A stretch of 11,922 bases of DNA from JBNKDD01 sp050288085 (GCA_050288085.1 JBNKDD010000174.1:1-11922); one strand, 5' to 3'; counted from the stretch's first letter, positions 1 to 6,873 are shown. Numbers and translations are program-made. The notes: generated by a model not told the origin, from the sequence alone.

Positions 1-147
1 AGGAATCCAGGCCCCCCAGATGCCAACCCAGGCCAGCAGCAAAGCCAGCATCCCGATTAATTCCATCCGCCGGTTGCGATCAAAGGTATTGTTCGTGTCG
101 TTCGTAGGGGCACTTCGTGAAGTGCCCAGGCTCTTGGATTGTTGCAC
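1..147 (-). CDS. 5' end of an unidentified membrane protein gene (partial, runs off left edge)
   Basis: Only the first 49 codons are in the window. I place the start at a GTG that directly follows the TAG stop of the bchI-like gene (TAG then GTG, no spacer). A GGAGG ribosome-binding site lies inside the last bchI codons, 8 bases upstream, so translational coupling is likely. The visible protein has a polar N-terminus rich in Ser, Thr and Asn (about residues 1-25), then basic residues (RNRR), then a hydrophobic stretch from about residue 30 onward (ELIGMLALLLAWVGIWGAW) that looks like a transmembrane helix or signal anchor. An internal ATG at position 66 could start a shorter form, but it has no good ribosome-binding site. 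Codons 7-14 coincide with a palindromic repeat. Function cannot be told from this fragment. The tight coupling suggests a partner of the ATPase, which is inference. Confidence 0.6.
   Translation of the reverse strand, partial: MQQSKSLGTSRSAPTNDTNNTFDRNRRMELIGMLALLLAWVGIWGAWIP
108..127. repeat. Perfect 9-bp palindrome, GTAGGGGC-type short repeat
   Basis: Two 9-base arms (GGGCACTTC and GAAGTGCCC) are separated by 2 bases and preceded by GTAG. The element lies inside the start of the partial membrane-protein gene, where on the minus strand it encodes part of LGTSRSAPT. A related GTAGGGGC element occurs at 3096-3130. This suggests a dispersed palindromic repeat family, although two copies in one window are weak proof. 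Confidence 0.5.
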
Positions 148-1368
148 CTATTTAGCCTCCAGTTTTTCAAACGTCTCGATAATTTGCTGATCTTCCGCCG
201 CCTGTGTCTCAAAGAACTGAGTCATAAAATCACTCCGGCGCATCCGCAAAGCCATCGGCGCGACAGCACGCAGGTCTTCAGTCGTAGCTTCTTCGCGATT
301 ATCCGCTGCCGCATAAGCACGCGCCGCCTCGAACATCGTAAACTCGGCCCGGTGTGAGTGAATGCCCAACTCCTGGACAATTTTCAGCCCAAGCGATTGT
401 GCCTCATCCGAAATACCCACCGAGAGCAGCATCTCACGCGCCGCGATAACCTCTTCCCGCGTGACAAATGTTTCCTCATCATAGATCTGGATAAACCGGC
501 GAGGGCTGTTCCGAAAGTCGCGCACTCGCTGGTAGACCTGCATCCGTTCCTCAGATTCGACCAACCCACTGACCGTAACCCGCAGGCCAAACCGGTCTAG
601 AATCTGCGGGCGAAGGTTGCCTTCTTCAGGATTCATCGAGCCGATCAGCACAAATCGCGAGCGATACGTGGCCCGGACAGCGCCCCGTCGAACGGAGTAT
701 TGGCCCTGGGCCGCCGCATCCAGGATAGCGTCAACAATCGTATCATCAAGCAGATTCACCTCATCCACATACAGCATATTCCGATCCGCTCGCGAAAGGA
801 TACCTCGATCCAGCCGGACACGCTGCTGTTGGATCGCTGCTCGTTCATTCACCCCCCCAACAACATCTTCCAGGCGGGCATTGAGTGGCAGTTCGATCAA
901 TCTCACCGGCTCAATATGGGTGATGCTCTCGCCGCGTTGTATTTTCGCTGCACACTCTTCACAAACGCCATCCGCCCCATCAATGATATAGTCGTCGGGC
1001 ATACAACCAAACATGCAAGCACTGTGCTCGACATAAGGCAGCAGATCGCTTAACCCACGTGCTGCCGTTGTTTTACCCGTACCACGTGGCCCGATCAACA
1101 ATACCCCACCGACATTGGGATTGATCACCGCCAGCAGCAAGGCCATCCGCATCTCGATCTGGCCCACCAATGCCATAAAGGGGTAGGGCAGATGTTCCGC
1201 CAGGCCCATATCCTCACCGGGCACGCTCAAAACCCGCTTTGAAGTCCGGGTATCAAGCAGGCGCATCAAGATCGATTGGCGAGGCTGCCCTTCCTGAAAC
1301 AGGTCATAGGGAGTACGCTCATCCTCCTGACCCTCATCAAAGGAGTCTTTTACATCTTCATCAGCCAT
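148..1368 (-). CDS. bchI: Magnesium chelatase subunit I (BchI/ChlI)-type AAA+ ATPase
   Basis: The 406-residue protein is a AAA+ ATPase of the BchI/ChlI family. In bacteriochlorophyll synthesis this family forms a ring with subunit D and drives metal insertion by subunit H. Visible motifs are VGQ (68-70), Walker A GPRGTGKTT (93-101), Walker B LYVDEVNLLDD (199-209), a sensor-1 and arginine-finger region GSMNPEEGNLRPQILDRFGL (243-262), and HRAEFTMFEAARA (339-351) in the helical lid. Four cysteines (C118, C122, C136, C139), ending in CEEC, match the family's Cys insert. The first 60 residues are an acidic extension. The start ATG has GAGG 6 bases upstream. Neither subunit D nor H is visible, so photosynthesis cannot be inferred. 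It could serve a cobalt chelatase or act as a generic MoxR-like chaperone ATPase. The family assignment is firm; the pathway is not. Confidence 0.9.
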   Translation of the reverse strand: MADEDVKDSFDEGQEDERTPYDLFQEGQPRQSILMRLLDTRTSKRVLSVPGEDMGLAEHLPYPFMALVGQIEMRMALLLAVINPNVGGVLLIGPRGTGKTTAARGLSDLLPYVEHSACMFGCMPDDYIIDGADGVCEECAAKIQRGESITHIEPVRLIELPLNARLEDVVGGVNERAAIQQQRVRLDRGILSRADRNMLYVDEVNLLDDTIVDAILDAAAQGQYSVRRGAVRATYRSRFVLIGSMNPEEGNLRPQILDRFGLRVTVSGLVESEERMQVYQRVRDFRNSPRRFIQIYDEETFVTREEVIAAREMLLSVGISDEAQSLGLKIVQELGIHSHRAEFTMFEAARAYAAADNREEATTEDLRAVAPMALRMRRSDFMTQFFETQAAEDQQIIETFEKLEAK

Positions 1369-1402
1369 ATACTACCTCACAACTTCAGCCTTTCGATTTG
1401 TG

Positions 1403-1421
1403 ATTATACTCGGCGTGTCAA
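1403..1421 (-). promoter_or_regulatory. Possible promoter region of bchI (unusual spacing)
   Basis: Reading the minus strand, a perfect TTGACA (1421-1416) and a perfect TATAAT (1408-1403) lie upstream of the bchI start. They are only 7 bases apart, too close to form one sigma-70 promoter. TATAAT, about 35 bases before the start codon, is the more likely -10, with a poor -35 (TTTTAT at 17-base spacing). The terminator at 1424-1458 isolates bchI from the gene upstream, so a promoter is expected here. Confidence 0.4.
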
Positions 1422-1423
1422 CC

Positions 1424-1458
1424 CAATAAAAGAAAAACCGGACAAAAAACTTGTCCGG
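1424..1458 (-). terminator. Rho-independent terminator
   Basis: On the minus strand an 8-bp stem (CCGGACAA paired with TTGTCCGG, 5-base loop, 1438-1458) is followed by TTTTTCTTTT. It sits about 50 bases downstream of the stop of the short beta-flower-like gene, so it should end that transcript before bchI. Confidence 0.85.
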
Positions 1459-1507
1459 GTAAGAACCGATTGTCACTATCGGGTGATTCAAGTAAGCTTC
1501 TCTCGCC

Positions 1508-1864
1508 TTAATCCATATCGGGGCGCATATCGGAGATGCGTTTGAAAATATCAGGTTCTTCTTCCAGTACATCAATGGTCGAATAAGTGAGCTCGGAAAA
1601 CGCGGGAGGCAGTGGTGCACGAGCCGGTAAATCTGGCTTCTCAGGGGTCGAAGGCCGATCTTCACGCAAAGGGCGGCGGCGATCGGTACGCTTACGCAAA
1701 ATACGTGAGTCGCGGCTGAGAGTTCCGATCCATTCACCATCGGTCGTATAGACCTCGTCGTCGTCCAGCCACGCGACCCATAGGCCGGTCAAATCCCAGA
1801 TATAATCCCCTACACGGGTTGCCATCCAATCTCCATAAGTATTCCAGATATATTGCGGTTTCAT
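1508..1864 (-). CDS. Short protein resembling the 4-fold beta flower family
   Basis: I choose the ATG at 1864, giving 118 residues, because GGAGG stands 8 bases upstream and a promoter lies just before it. A longer open frame starting at 1936 would run across that promoter. Residues 5-55 contain short aromatic and glycine-rich strands with a repeated pattern (GDYIWDLTG, VAWLDDDEVY, TTDGEWIGTL). This resembles the small propeller-like '4-fold beta flower' proteins as I remember them; no search was run. Residues 56-87 form a basic, proline-rich linker, and the tail (95-118) is acidic. No signal peptide or membrane helix is visible, so it is probably cytoplasmic. The gene has its own promoter and terminator and is monocistronic. 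Function unknown. Confidence 0.75.
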   Translation of the reverse strand: MKPQYIWNTYGDWMATRVGDYIWDLTGLWVAWLDDDEVYTTDGEWIGTLSRDSRILRKRTDRRRPLREDRPSTPEKPDLPARAPLPPAFSELTYSTIDVLEEEPDIFKRISDMRPDMD

Positions 1865-1907
1865 CTGCCTGGCCTCCAAGCCATCCTTTTTATCATGCTG
1901 TGATCCT

Positions 1908-1936
1908 ATATTACGAGCAAAGCATAGGCAGCACAA
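1908..1936 (-). promoter_or_regulatory. Promoter of the beta-flower-like gene
   Basis: Reading the minus strand, TTGTGC (1936-1931) and TAATAT (1913-1908) are separated by exactly 17 bases. Transcription would start near 1901, giving a leader of about 37 bases with GGAGG before the ATG at 1864. Both hexamers match consensus at 4 of 6 positions. A tandem AT-rich repeat at 1936-1951 abuts the -35 and could act as an UP element. Confidence 0.5.
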
Positions 1937-1951
1937 ATTATTGAATTATTG
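1936..1951. repeat. Tandem 8-bp direct repeat (AATTATTG x2)
   Basis: AATTATTG occurs twice head to tail in the divergent intergenic region (1865-2101). It abuts the -35 of the leftward promoter. It could be an UP element or an operator half-site pair, or simply AT-rich sequence. The rest of this 237-base region holds the two divergent promoters and nothing else I recognise. Confidence 0.35.
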
Positions 1952-2026
1952 AGGATAATATTCCAGCCGCGAAGTTTATCTACAGTGAGTTTGAAACGAT
2001 TACCCTGTTAAATTGCCGAACTTGAA

Positions 2027-2056
2027 TTGATGCTTAGATCATGCTCGTGGTACAAT
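2027..2056 (+). promoter_or_regulatory. Promoter of the nucleotidyltransferase gene
   Basis: TTGATG (2027-2032), an 18-base spacer and TACAAT (2051-2056) form a good sigma-70-type promoter, reinforced by an extended -10 (TGG directly before TACAAT). Transcription would start near 2063, leaving a leader of about 40 bases. This supports the coding start at 2102 over an upstream in-frame ATG at 2027, which lies inside the promoter. Confidence 0.7.
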
Positions 2057-2101
2057 CGGCATGGCATCCCTGGTGCCTATAAGCTGATAGGAAGAGAATC
2101 A

Positions 2102-3061
2102 ATGATCGAACATGTAGTGGTGATGGCTGCCGTACCGAACACACGGATCGAATCTCTGACCCGGACCCGCCCAAAAGCCATGCTGCCTATTCTAGGTAAG
2201 CCGATGATCACCCGTGTGATGGAAGGATACTACAACACCGGTATCCGGCGATTCACCGTAGTGGTTGGTGAGCAGGAGGGGAGCGTCGTCGAGTGGCTGG
2301 TCAACCGCTGGCATCCAGATGCCCAATTGAGCTTTGCGCCGCAGGGCCATCAACGCGGGACGGCCTCGACTCTTTTTGCTATCCGGTCGCTGATTGATGA
2401 GCCGTTCATCATCACATCCTGCGACATCTTGCTCCCAGAGCAGCATGTGGTTGATCTATGCCGCTATTTTGAAACCCATTCCAGTGATGTGGCTGTATTG
2501 AGCCTGCTCTATGCGCCTGACGAGATCTCCGAGGCGGCTGACGTGCTGCTCGGCCCACGCGGGGATGTGATGTACATCTCAGAGCAGCCCGCCGGGGCAC
2601 ACCAGGATTACCGGGCCGCCCTGCCGGTTTATGGATTCACCCCCCAGGTTTTTGAATATCTCGACAAAGTCCCCCTCATGGAAAAGAGCGGTCAACGCAT
2701 TATCTCGGCAGCTATCCAGGAGATGATCGACGATCAACAGCTTGTCGGGGCAGTCGAGACTGAGTGGCGTATCCGGCTGGATACACCGGAGGATTTGCTG
2801 CAAGCCAATACCTGGCTGATGGAAGAACTCCAGATGACCGGTTTGTTAAGCGATGTCCCAACCTCAGTCGAGATCATCTCCCCGGTCTATGTTGACCCCG
2901 GCGTGGTGGTAGGCAAGGGAACCATCCTCGGCCCGAATGTATACCTGGAAACCGGGAGTGTCATCGGGCCAAACGTCGTCATCCGTAACAGTCTCGTACT
3001 GGGATCAACCGTAGCAGGCAACCAATCAATTGAAGGGCAAATTGTCAGCAGCAGTGATTGA
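2102..3061 (+). CDS. GlmU-like sugar-phosphate nucleotidyltransferase with beta-helix tail
   Basis: The 319-residue protein has the layout of NDP-sugar pyrophosphorylases, which join a sugar 1-phosphate to an NTP: an N-terminal Rossmann-like nucleotidyltransferase domain (about 1-245), then a short left-handed beta-helix (about 255-315) with hexapeptide repeats such as VDPGVVVGKGTILGPNV. Conserved points are TRPKAMLPILGKPMI (22-36), RGTA (85-88), SCD (106-108, in place of the usual GD metal site) and RLDTPEDL (225-232). The usual glycine-rich loop (AAGxGTR) is replaced by AAVPNTR (9-15), which lacks both glycines, so nucleotide binding may be altered or lost. I start at the ATG at 2102, with AGGA 9 bases upstream and a promoter at 2027-2056. 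No sugar-pathway gene is adjacent, so the substrate is unknown. It may be a regulatory or degenerate paralogue. Confidence 0.85.
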   Translation: MIEHVVVMAAVPNTRIESLTRTRPKAMLPILGKPMITRVMEGYYNTGIRRFTVVVGEQEGSVVEWLVNRWHPDAQLSFAPQGHQRGTASTLFAIRSLIDEPFIITSCDILLPEQHVVDLCRYFETHSSDVAVLSLLYAPDEISEAADVLLGPRGDVMYISEQPAGAHQDYRAALPVYGFTPQVFEYLDKVPLMEKSGQRIISAAIQEMIDDQQLVGAVETEWRIRLDTPEDLLQANTWLMEELQMTGLLSDVPTSVEIISPVYVDPGVVVGKGTILGPNVYLETGSVIGPNVVIRNSLVLGSTVAGNQSIEGQIVSSSD

Positions 3062-3098
3062 CAGGCCGCAGACGGATCCCCCCAATTCTAATAAAGTA

Positions 3099-3128
3099 GG
3101 GGCGCAAGGCTGCCCATCGCCGCGCCCC
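3099..3128. terminator. Hairpin between convergent genes (GTAGGGGC-type palindrome)
   Basis: GGGGCGC (3099-3105) pairs with GCGCCCC (3122-3128), and an inner GGC/GCC pair follows a 2-base bulge. It lies in the 80-base gap between the nucleotidyltransferase and uvrB, which converge. Read on the minus strand it is followed by CTACTTTATTA, so it may terminate uvrB. The plus side lacks a T tract. It starts with GTAGGGGC, like the palindrome at 108-127. Confidence 0.55.
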
Positions 3129-3141
3129 CAGGTACTTGAGG

Positions 3142-5202
3142 CTATCCCTCTTCTCCCTCAATATCCGCCACCGGCATAACCCGATCTTGCTCCCAGATCG
3201 GCACGTCCCGCCGACCGGTTTCCCGCAGCATCAATGTCTCCCGCAGATCAAATATCTGATCCCGCAGCATCGCCGCTTTCTCGAATTCCAGGTCGGCAGC
3301 AGCGACCTTCATCTGCCGCTCCATCTCCTCGATAATCCGCTCAAGCTCTTTCTTGGGCATATCTTTCGCAATCGATAGATCACCTGTATGTTCCTCAGCC
3401 ATTTCAGTTCGAACACGCTCGGTCAGATCGCGCACCGCTTTCACAATACTGATCGGCTGGATACCATGTTCCTCATTGTAGGCAACCTGCTTGGCCCGGC
3501 GGCGGTCCGTCTCCTCGATCGCTGCTTTCATCGCATCTGACATCTTCTGCGCATACATAATCACCGTGCCGTTGATATGTCGTGCCGCCCGCCCGATGGT
3601 CTGGATCAGCGCCGTTTCTGACCGCAGGAATCCTTGCTTATCAGCGTCCAGAATCGCCACTAACGACACCTCCGGCAGATCGAGACCCTCTCTCAGCAGG
3701 TTAACACCCACCACCACATCATATACACCCAATCGCAGATCGCGCAGAATCTCGACCCGTTCAAGCGTATCCACCTCACTGTGCAGATAGTGCACCTTCA
3801 CTCCCGCTTCCATCAGGTAATCGGCCAATTTTTCGGACATCCGCTTGGTCAGCGTCGTGACCAGCACCCGCTCGCCGCGTTCATTGCGCTGGCGGATCTC
3901 GTGTAGCAAATCGTCCACCTGACCCTCAACCGGCCTCACATCGATCACCGGATCGATCAACCCGGTCGGGCGGATAATCTGCTCGACTATCTGTTGGCTG
4001 TGCTCCAACTCATACGGTCCCGGTGTAGCAGTCGTGTAGATCGCCTGCCCTACTCGCCGCTCAAATTCCTCAAAGCTCAACGGGCGGTTATCCAACGCAC
4101 TCGGCAGCCGGAACCCATATTCGATCAAGTTCAGCTTCCGGCTCTGGTCGCCGCCCCACATCCCCCTGATCTGCGGGATCGTCATATGCGATTCGTCGAT
4201 CACTAGCAGGTAATCATCCGGGAAGTAATCAACCAGCGTCCAGGGAGCCGACCCCGGCGGGCGGCGATCCAGATGACGCGAGTAGTTCTCAATCCCCGCG
4301 CAGGAACCGATCTCCCGCAGCATCTCCAGGTCGTATAGGGTGCGCTGTTCCAACCGCTGCGCTTCCACCAGCCGGTCATTTTCACGCAAGAACTTGAGAT
4401 GATCCCCTAATTCTGCCTCGATATCCTGGATAGCTTCTTTCAGTGTGTCCGTTTCGGCCAGGTAATGACGGGTAGGGAAGATCGTAACCTCATCGCGTTC
4501 CTGTACGATCTCGCCCGTCAGCGGATCGACCTCCATGATCCGCTCGACCTCATCCCCCCAGAACGAGAGCCGGTAGGCATACTCACCATACCCCGACATG
4601 ATCTCCAATGTATCACCCCGCACCCGGAAGGTGCTGTGCCGCAGTTCGAAGTCATTCCGGGTATATTGGAGATGTACTAAGTGCATCAGCAGCGAATCCC
4701 GCCGGATCTCCTGCCCCACTTTTATTTCCAGCATCGCCTCGCGCCACACCTCTGGCCGACCGAGACCGTAGATACAGGACACCGATGCCACGATCAGCAC
4801 ATCCCGGCGGCTCATCAAAGATGCCGTAGCCGCCAGCCGCAGCCGTTCGATTTCATCATTGATGTCCGTTTCTTTTTCAATAAACAGATCGCGCTTTGGG
4901 ACATACGCTTCCGGCTGATAGTAATCATAGTACGACACAAAATATTCAACTGCATTGTAGGGGAAGAACGCTTTGAACTCCGAGTAAAGCTGGGCCGCTA
5001 AAGTTTTATTATGAGCAATGATCAGGGTGGGCCGCTGGGTCTGCTCAACAATATTGGCGATCACAAAGGTCTTACCCGTACCTGTTGCACCAAGCAGGGT
5101 TTGATGTTTGTGATCCGCATCCAATCCTTTAACCAGCGATTTGATCGCTTCTGGTTGATCGCCGGTCGGTTGGAATTCTGTCACAAGTTGAAAATCTGGC
5201 AT
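3142..5202 (-). CDS. uvrB: UvrABC excinuclease subunit B
   Basis: UvrB is the damage-verifying helicase-like subunit of nucleotide excision repair. It is loaded by UvrA and recruits UvrC for incision. The 686 residues match the family's usual length. In order: the N-terminal FQPTGDQPEAI (10-20), Walker A GATGTGKT (38-45), the DNA-clamping beta-hairpin YFVSYYDYYQPEAY (87-100), the Walker B/motif II DESH (336-339), helicase motif V region GVNLLREGLDLPEVSL (499-514), motif VI QTIGRAAR (534-541), and the C-terminal UVR motif that contacts UvrC (about 617-652). The protein looks intact. The ATG has GGGAG 6 bases upstream. A TATAAT and a LexA box lie upstream, so SOS induction is likely. It appears monocistronic and diverges from the phosphoesterase lipoprotein. 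Confidence 0.98.
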   Translation of the reverse strand: MPDFQLVTEFQPTGDQPEAIKSLVKGLDADHKHQTLLGATGTGKTFVIANIVEQTQRPTLIIAHNKTLAAQLYSEFKAFFPYNAVEYFVSYYDYYQPEAYVPKRDLFIEKETDINDEIERLRLAATASLMSRRDVLIVASVSCIYGLGRPEVWREAMLEIKVGQEIRRDSLLMHLVHLQYTRNDFELRHSTFRVRGDTLEIMSGYGEYAYRLSFWGDEVERIMEVDPLTGEIVQERDEVTIFPTRHYLAETDTLKEAIQDIEAELGDHLKFLRENDRLVEAQRLEQRTLYDLEMLREIGSCAGIENYSRHLDRRPPGSAPWTLVDYFPDDYLLVIDESHMTIPQIRGMWGGDQSRKLNLIEYGFRLPSALDNRPLSFEEFERRVGQAIYTTATPGPYELEHSQQIVEQIIRPTGLIDPVIDVRPVEGQVDDLLHEIRQRNERGERVLVTTLTKRMSEKLADYLMEAGVKVHYLHSEVDTLERVEILRDLRLGVYDVVVGVNLLREGLDLPEVSLVAILDADKQGFLRSETALIQTIGRAARHINGTVIMYAQKMSDAMKAAIEETDRRRAKQVAYNEEHGIQPISIVKAVRDLTERVRTEMAEEHTGDLSIAKDMPKKELERIIEEMERQMKVAAADLEFEKAAMLRDQIFDLRETLMLRETGRRDVPIWEQDRVMPVADIEGEEG

Positions 5203-5252
5203 AATCCGCTCCCAATAAAGAAACTATATATAGAGCTGATGAGGCTAACATA

Positions 5253-5264
5253 GAACGAAGGTTC
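5253..5264. promoter_or_regulatory. LexA (SOS) box upstream of uvrB
   Basis: GAACGAAGGTTC is a perfect match to the Gram-positive-type LexA operator GAAC-N4-GTTC. It lies about 50 bases before the uvrB start codon and 8 bases downstream of a TATAAT (-10) on the minus strand. It would therefore cover the transcription start, a classical repressor position. uvrB is a standard SOS gene. That this organism's LexA reads this motif is inferred. Confidence 0.75.
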
Positions 5265-5272
5265 GACCCCGG

Positions 5273-5278
5273 ATTATA
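5273..5278 (-). promoter_or_regulatory. -10 element of uvrB promoter
   Basis: A perfect TATAAT read on the minus strand lies about 70 bases upstream of the uvrB start. No good -35 is visible at 16-18 bases (the 17-base position reads TGGTCT). Transcription would start near 5266, directly before the LexA box. Confidence 0.5.
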
Positions 5279-5402
5279 CCTTTCTCTGTGAGCAAAGACC
5301 ACTTTGTAGGGTTATCGGATGGTGATGCGATTTCTATCATTGGTGTATCACGATATACTTTGTTTATCTCGAGCTCTGTCGTTGGATTTGCAAGGCATAA
5401 AC

Positions 5403-6779
5403 ATGCGCAATAAACCTTTTCTGTTGACCATCATCTTGAGCCTGCTCTTGAGCCTCACAGGTTGTATATCTGTTGCAGCAGATAACCCCACCGAGTCTGC
5501 ATCGGAATCGGAACCGGCTGACTCGCCCACCGTAACAGCATCGGAGACACCGGAGCCTACGGAAGCGCCACCACCAACAGCAGTGCCAACCGCCACACCA
5601 ATCCCAACAGAACCCGTTCCCGATGCCATCCTGAACGGCGACCTTCCACTATCTGAGGTAGCTTACAAGTTACCCCTGACCATTCGCCACGTGACTCCGG
5701 ATACGGTAACGCTGTTTTTTGAAGTTGACCGCCCAACCCCGGCTACTCTTTTTTTGCACTCGCGTGAGGCGGCAGTCCAGCCGGTTGAACTCGACCTGAA
5801 CCCCGAACAGACCCGGCAGCGCCTGACCATCGAGGGTCTGACTCCGAGCACTAGCTATGAAGTAGTTCTCGCCATCAAGACCGCAGCGGATAGTTTTGAA
5901 CAGCCGGGATTCCTATCGAACACCTGGGGGCCGGTTACCTTCCACACCCCTTCAGAAACCGGCACACTGCGTATCGGTGTTATCGGCGATGCCAGTTTTG
6001 GCGACCCGACAACCGCCGATCTGGTCAACCAGATGGCAAATGCCGATCTGGATTTTGTACTGCATGTTGGGGATGTTGTAGACGAGACCGAATTGAACGT
6101 TGATCCGTTTGAATCTTACGCCGGGAAATTCTATACACCCTTTGCCGCTCTTCTAAAACAGGGACCGGTTTATACCGTCATCGGCAATCACGATTACGAT
6201 CCCGATATCCGCTGGCAGGATAATCCATTTTACTATTACGCTTTCCCGCCATTTCCCGACCCTCTGTTTCCGGGCCAGGAAGACCGCCCAAAGAATCAGT
6301 ACTACGCATTCTCCTATCACAACATTCAATTCGTTATGCTGGACAGTCAGGTATTCTTTGGTCAACCCGGACGGGATGAGCAGTTAGCCTGGCTCAACGA
6401 ACGGCTGGCCGATACGAGATTCAGGATGACCATTCCCGTATTCCACGTTTCACCCTTCAGCAGCAGTTCGGTCCATCCCACCGACAGCCTACCGGTGCGA
6501 GAGACTTGGACACCGCTCTTTGAAGCGGCCAATGTGCCGTTGGTGTTATCCGGGCATTATCACCAATACGAGCGATCACTGAATAACGATGTCACTTATA
6601 TTATTTCGAGCGGGGGATCATCCATAGTCTATGCTCCGGCTGATGAATTCCTGGACGAGAGCCAGGCATTCAAACGGCAAAGCCACTATGTTCTATTAGA
6701 AATCGACGAGCAGGAGATAAAGCTTACCGCTTATGCGCTCGGCGGCGAAGTGCTCGACCAGTACAGCATCTACCCATAA
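5403..6779 (+). CDS. Purple-acid-phosphatase-like metallophosphoesterase lipoprotein
   Basis: The 458-residue protein is a predicted secreted, lipid-anchored metal-dependent phosphoesterase. Residues 1-21 are a lipoprotein signal peptide ending in the lipobox LTGC (Cys21). Residues 28-73 are a Ser/Thr/Pro/Glu-rich linker. Residues about 85-183 resemble the fibronectin-like N-terminal domain of purple acid phosphatases (LTIEGLTPSTSYEV). The catalytic domain follows with the binuclear-metal motifs in order: GD (195-196), GDVVD (223-227), GNHD (261-264), FH (347-348) and GHYHQYER (384-391). The second motif has Asp where classical purple acid phosphatases have the colour-giving Tyr. I start at the ATG at 5403, with AAGG 7 bases upstream, because it gives a clean signal peptide; an upstream in-frame ATG at 5319 does not. 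The substrate is unknown. It converges on the CapA-like lipoprotein. Confidence 0.88.
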   Translation: MRNKPFLLTIILSLLLSLTGCISVAADNPTESASESEPADSPTVTASETPEPTEAPPPTAVPTATPIPTEPVPDAILNGDLPLSEVAYKLPLTIRHVTPDTVTLFFEVDRPTPATLFLHSREAAVQPVELDLNPEQTRQRLTIEGLTPSTSYEVVLAIKTAADSFEQPGFLSNTWGPVTFHTPSETGTLRIGVIGDASFGDPTTADLVNQMANADLDFVLHVGDVVDETELNVDPFESYAGKFYTPFAALLKQGPVYTVIGNHDYDPDIRWQDNPFYYYAFPPFPDPLFPGQEDRPKNQYYAFSYHNIQFVMLDSQVFFGQPGRDEQLAWLNERLADTRFRMTIPVFHVSPFSSSSVHPTDSLPVRETWTPLFEAANVPLVLSGHYHQYERSLNNDVTYIISSGGSSIVYAPADEFLDESQAFKRQSHYVLLEIDEQEIKLTAYALGGEVLDQYSIYP

Positions 6780-6786
6780 TCATAGA

Positions 6787-6823
6787 GGGGTGCTTCGGGA
6801 GATGTTTACATCTCTAGCGCCCC
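6787..6823. terminator. Hairpin between convergent lipoprotein genes
   Basis: GGGGTGCT (6787-6794) pairs with AGCGCCCC (6816-6823) through one G-T pair. Inside it GAGATGT (6799-6805) pairs with ACATCTC (6808-6814). It lies 7 bases after the stop of the phosphoesterase gene and 50 bases before the end of the CapA-like gene. No T tract follows on either strand, so it is a terminator candidate only. Confidence 0.5.
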
Positions 6824-6873
6824 ATACTCTACCTTGATGATTTTAGGGTGAGTGCTATACCACTATCCCTGTC

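Noticed and set aside
617..1053. Plus-strand open frames across the bchI gene
   Set aside because: They overlap a clear AAA+ ATPase on the other strand, show no family resemblance and lack expression signals.
1466..1482. Small inverted repeat CCGAT...ATCGG after the beta-flower-like gene
   Set aside because: The 5-bp stem with a 7-base loop is weak and is overshadowed by the adjacent clear terminator.
1372..1740. Alternative minus-strand frame of 122 residues overlapping the beta-flower-like gene
   Set aside because: It lacks a good ribosome-binding site, runs through the terminator at 1424-1458, and overlaps a frame with GGAGG and a recognisable repeat pattern.
5240..5280. Possible tRNA T-arm: GGTTCGACCCC on the plus strand
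   Set aside because: The flanking bases do not pair into a T stem, and no anticodon or acceptor arms fit around it. The sequence is better explained by the LexA box and the uvrB promoter.
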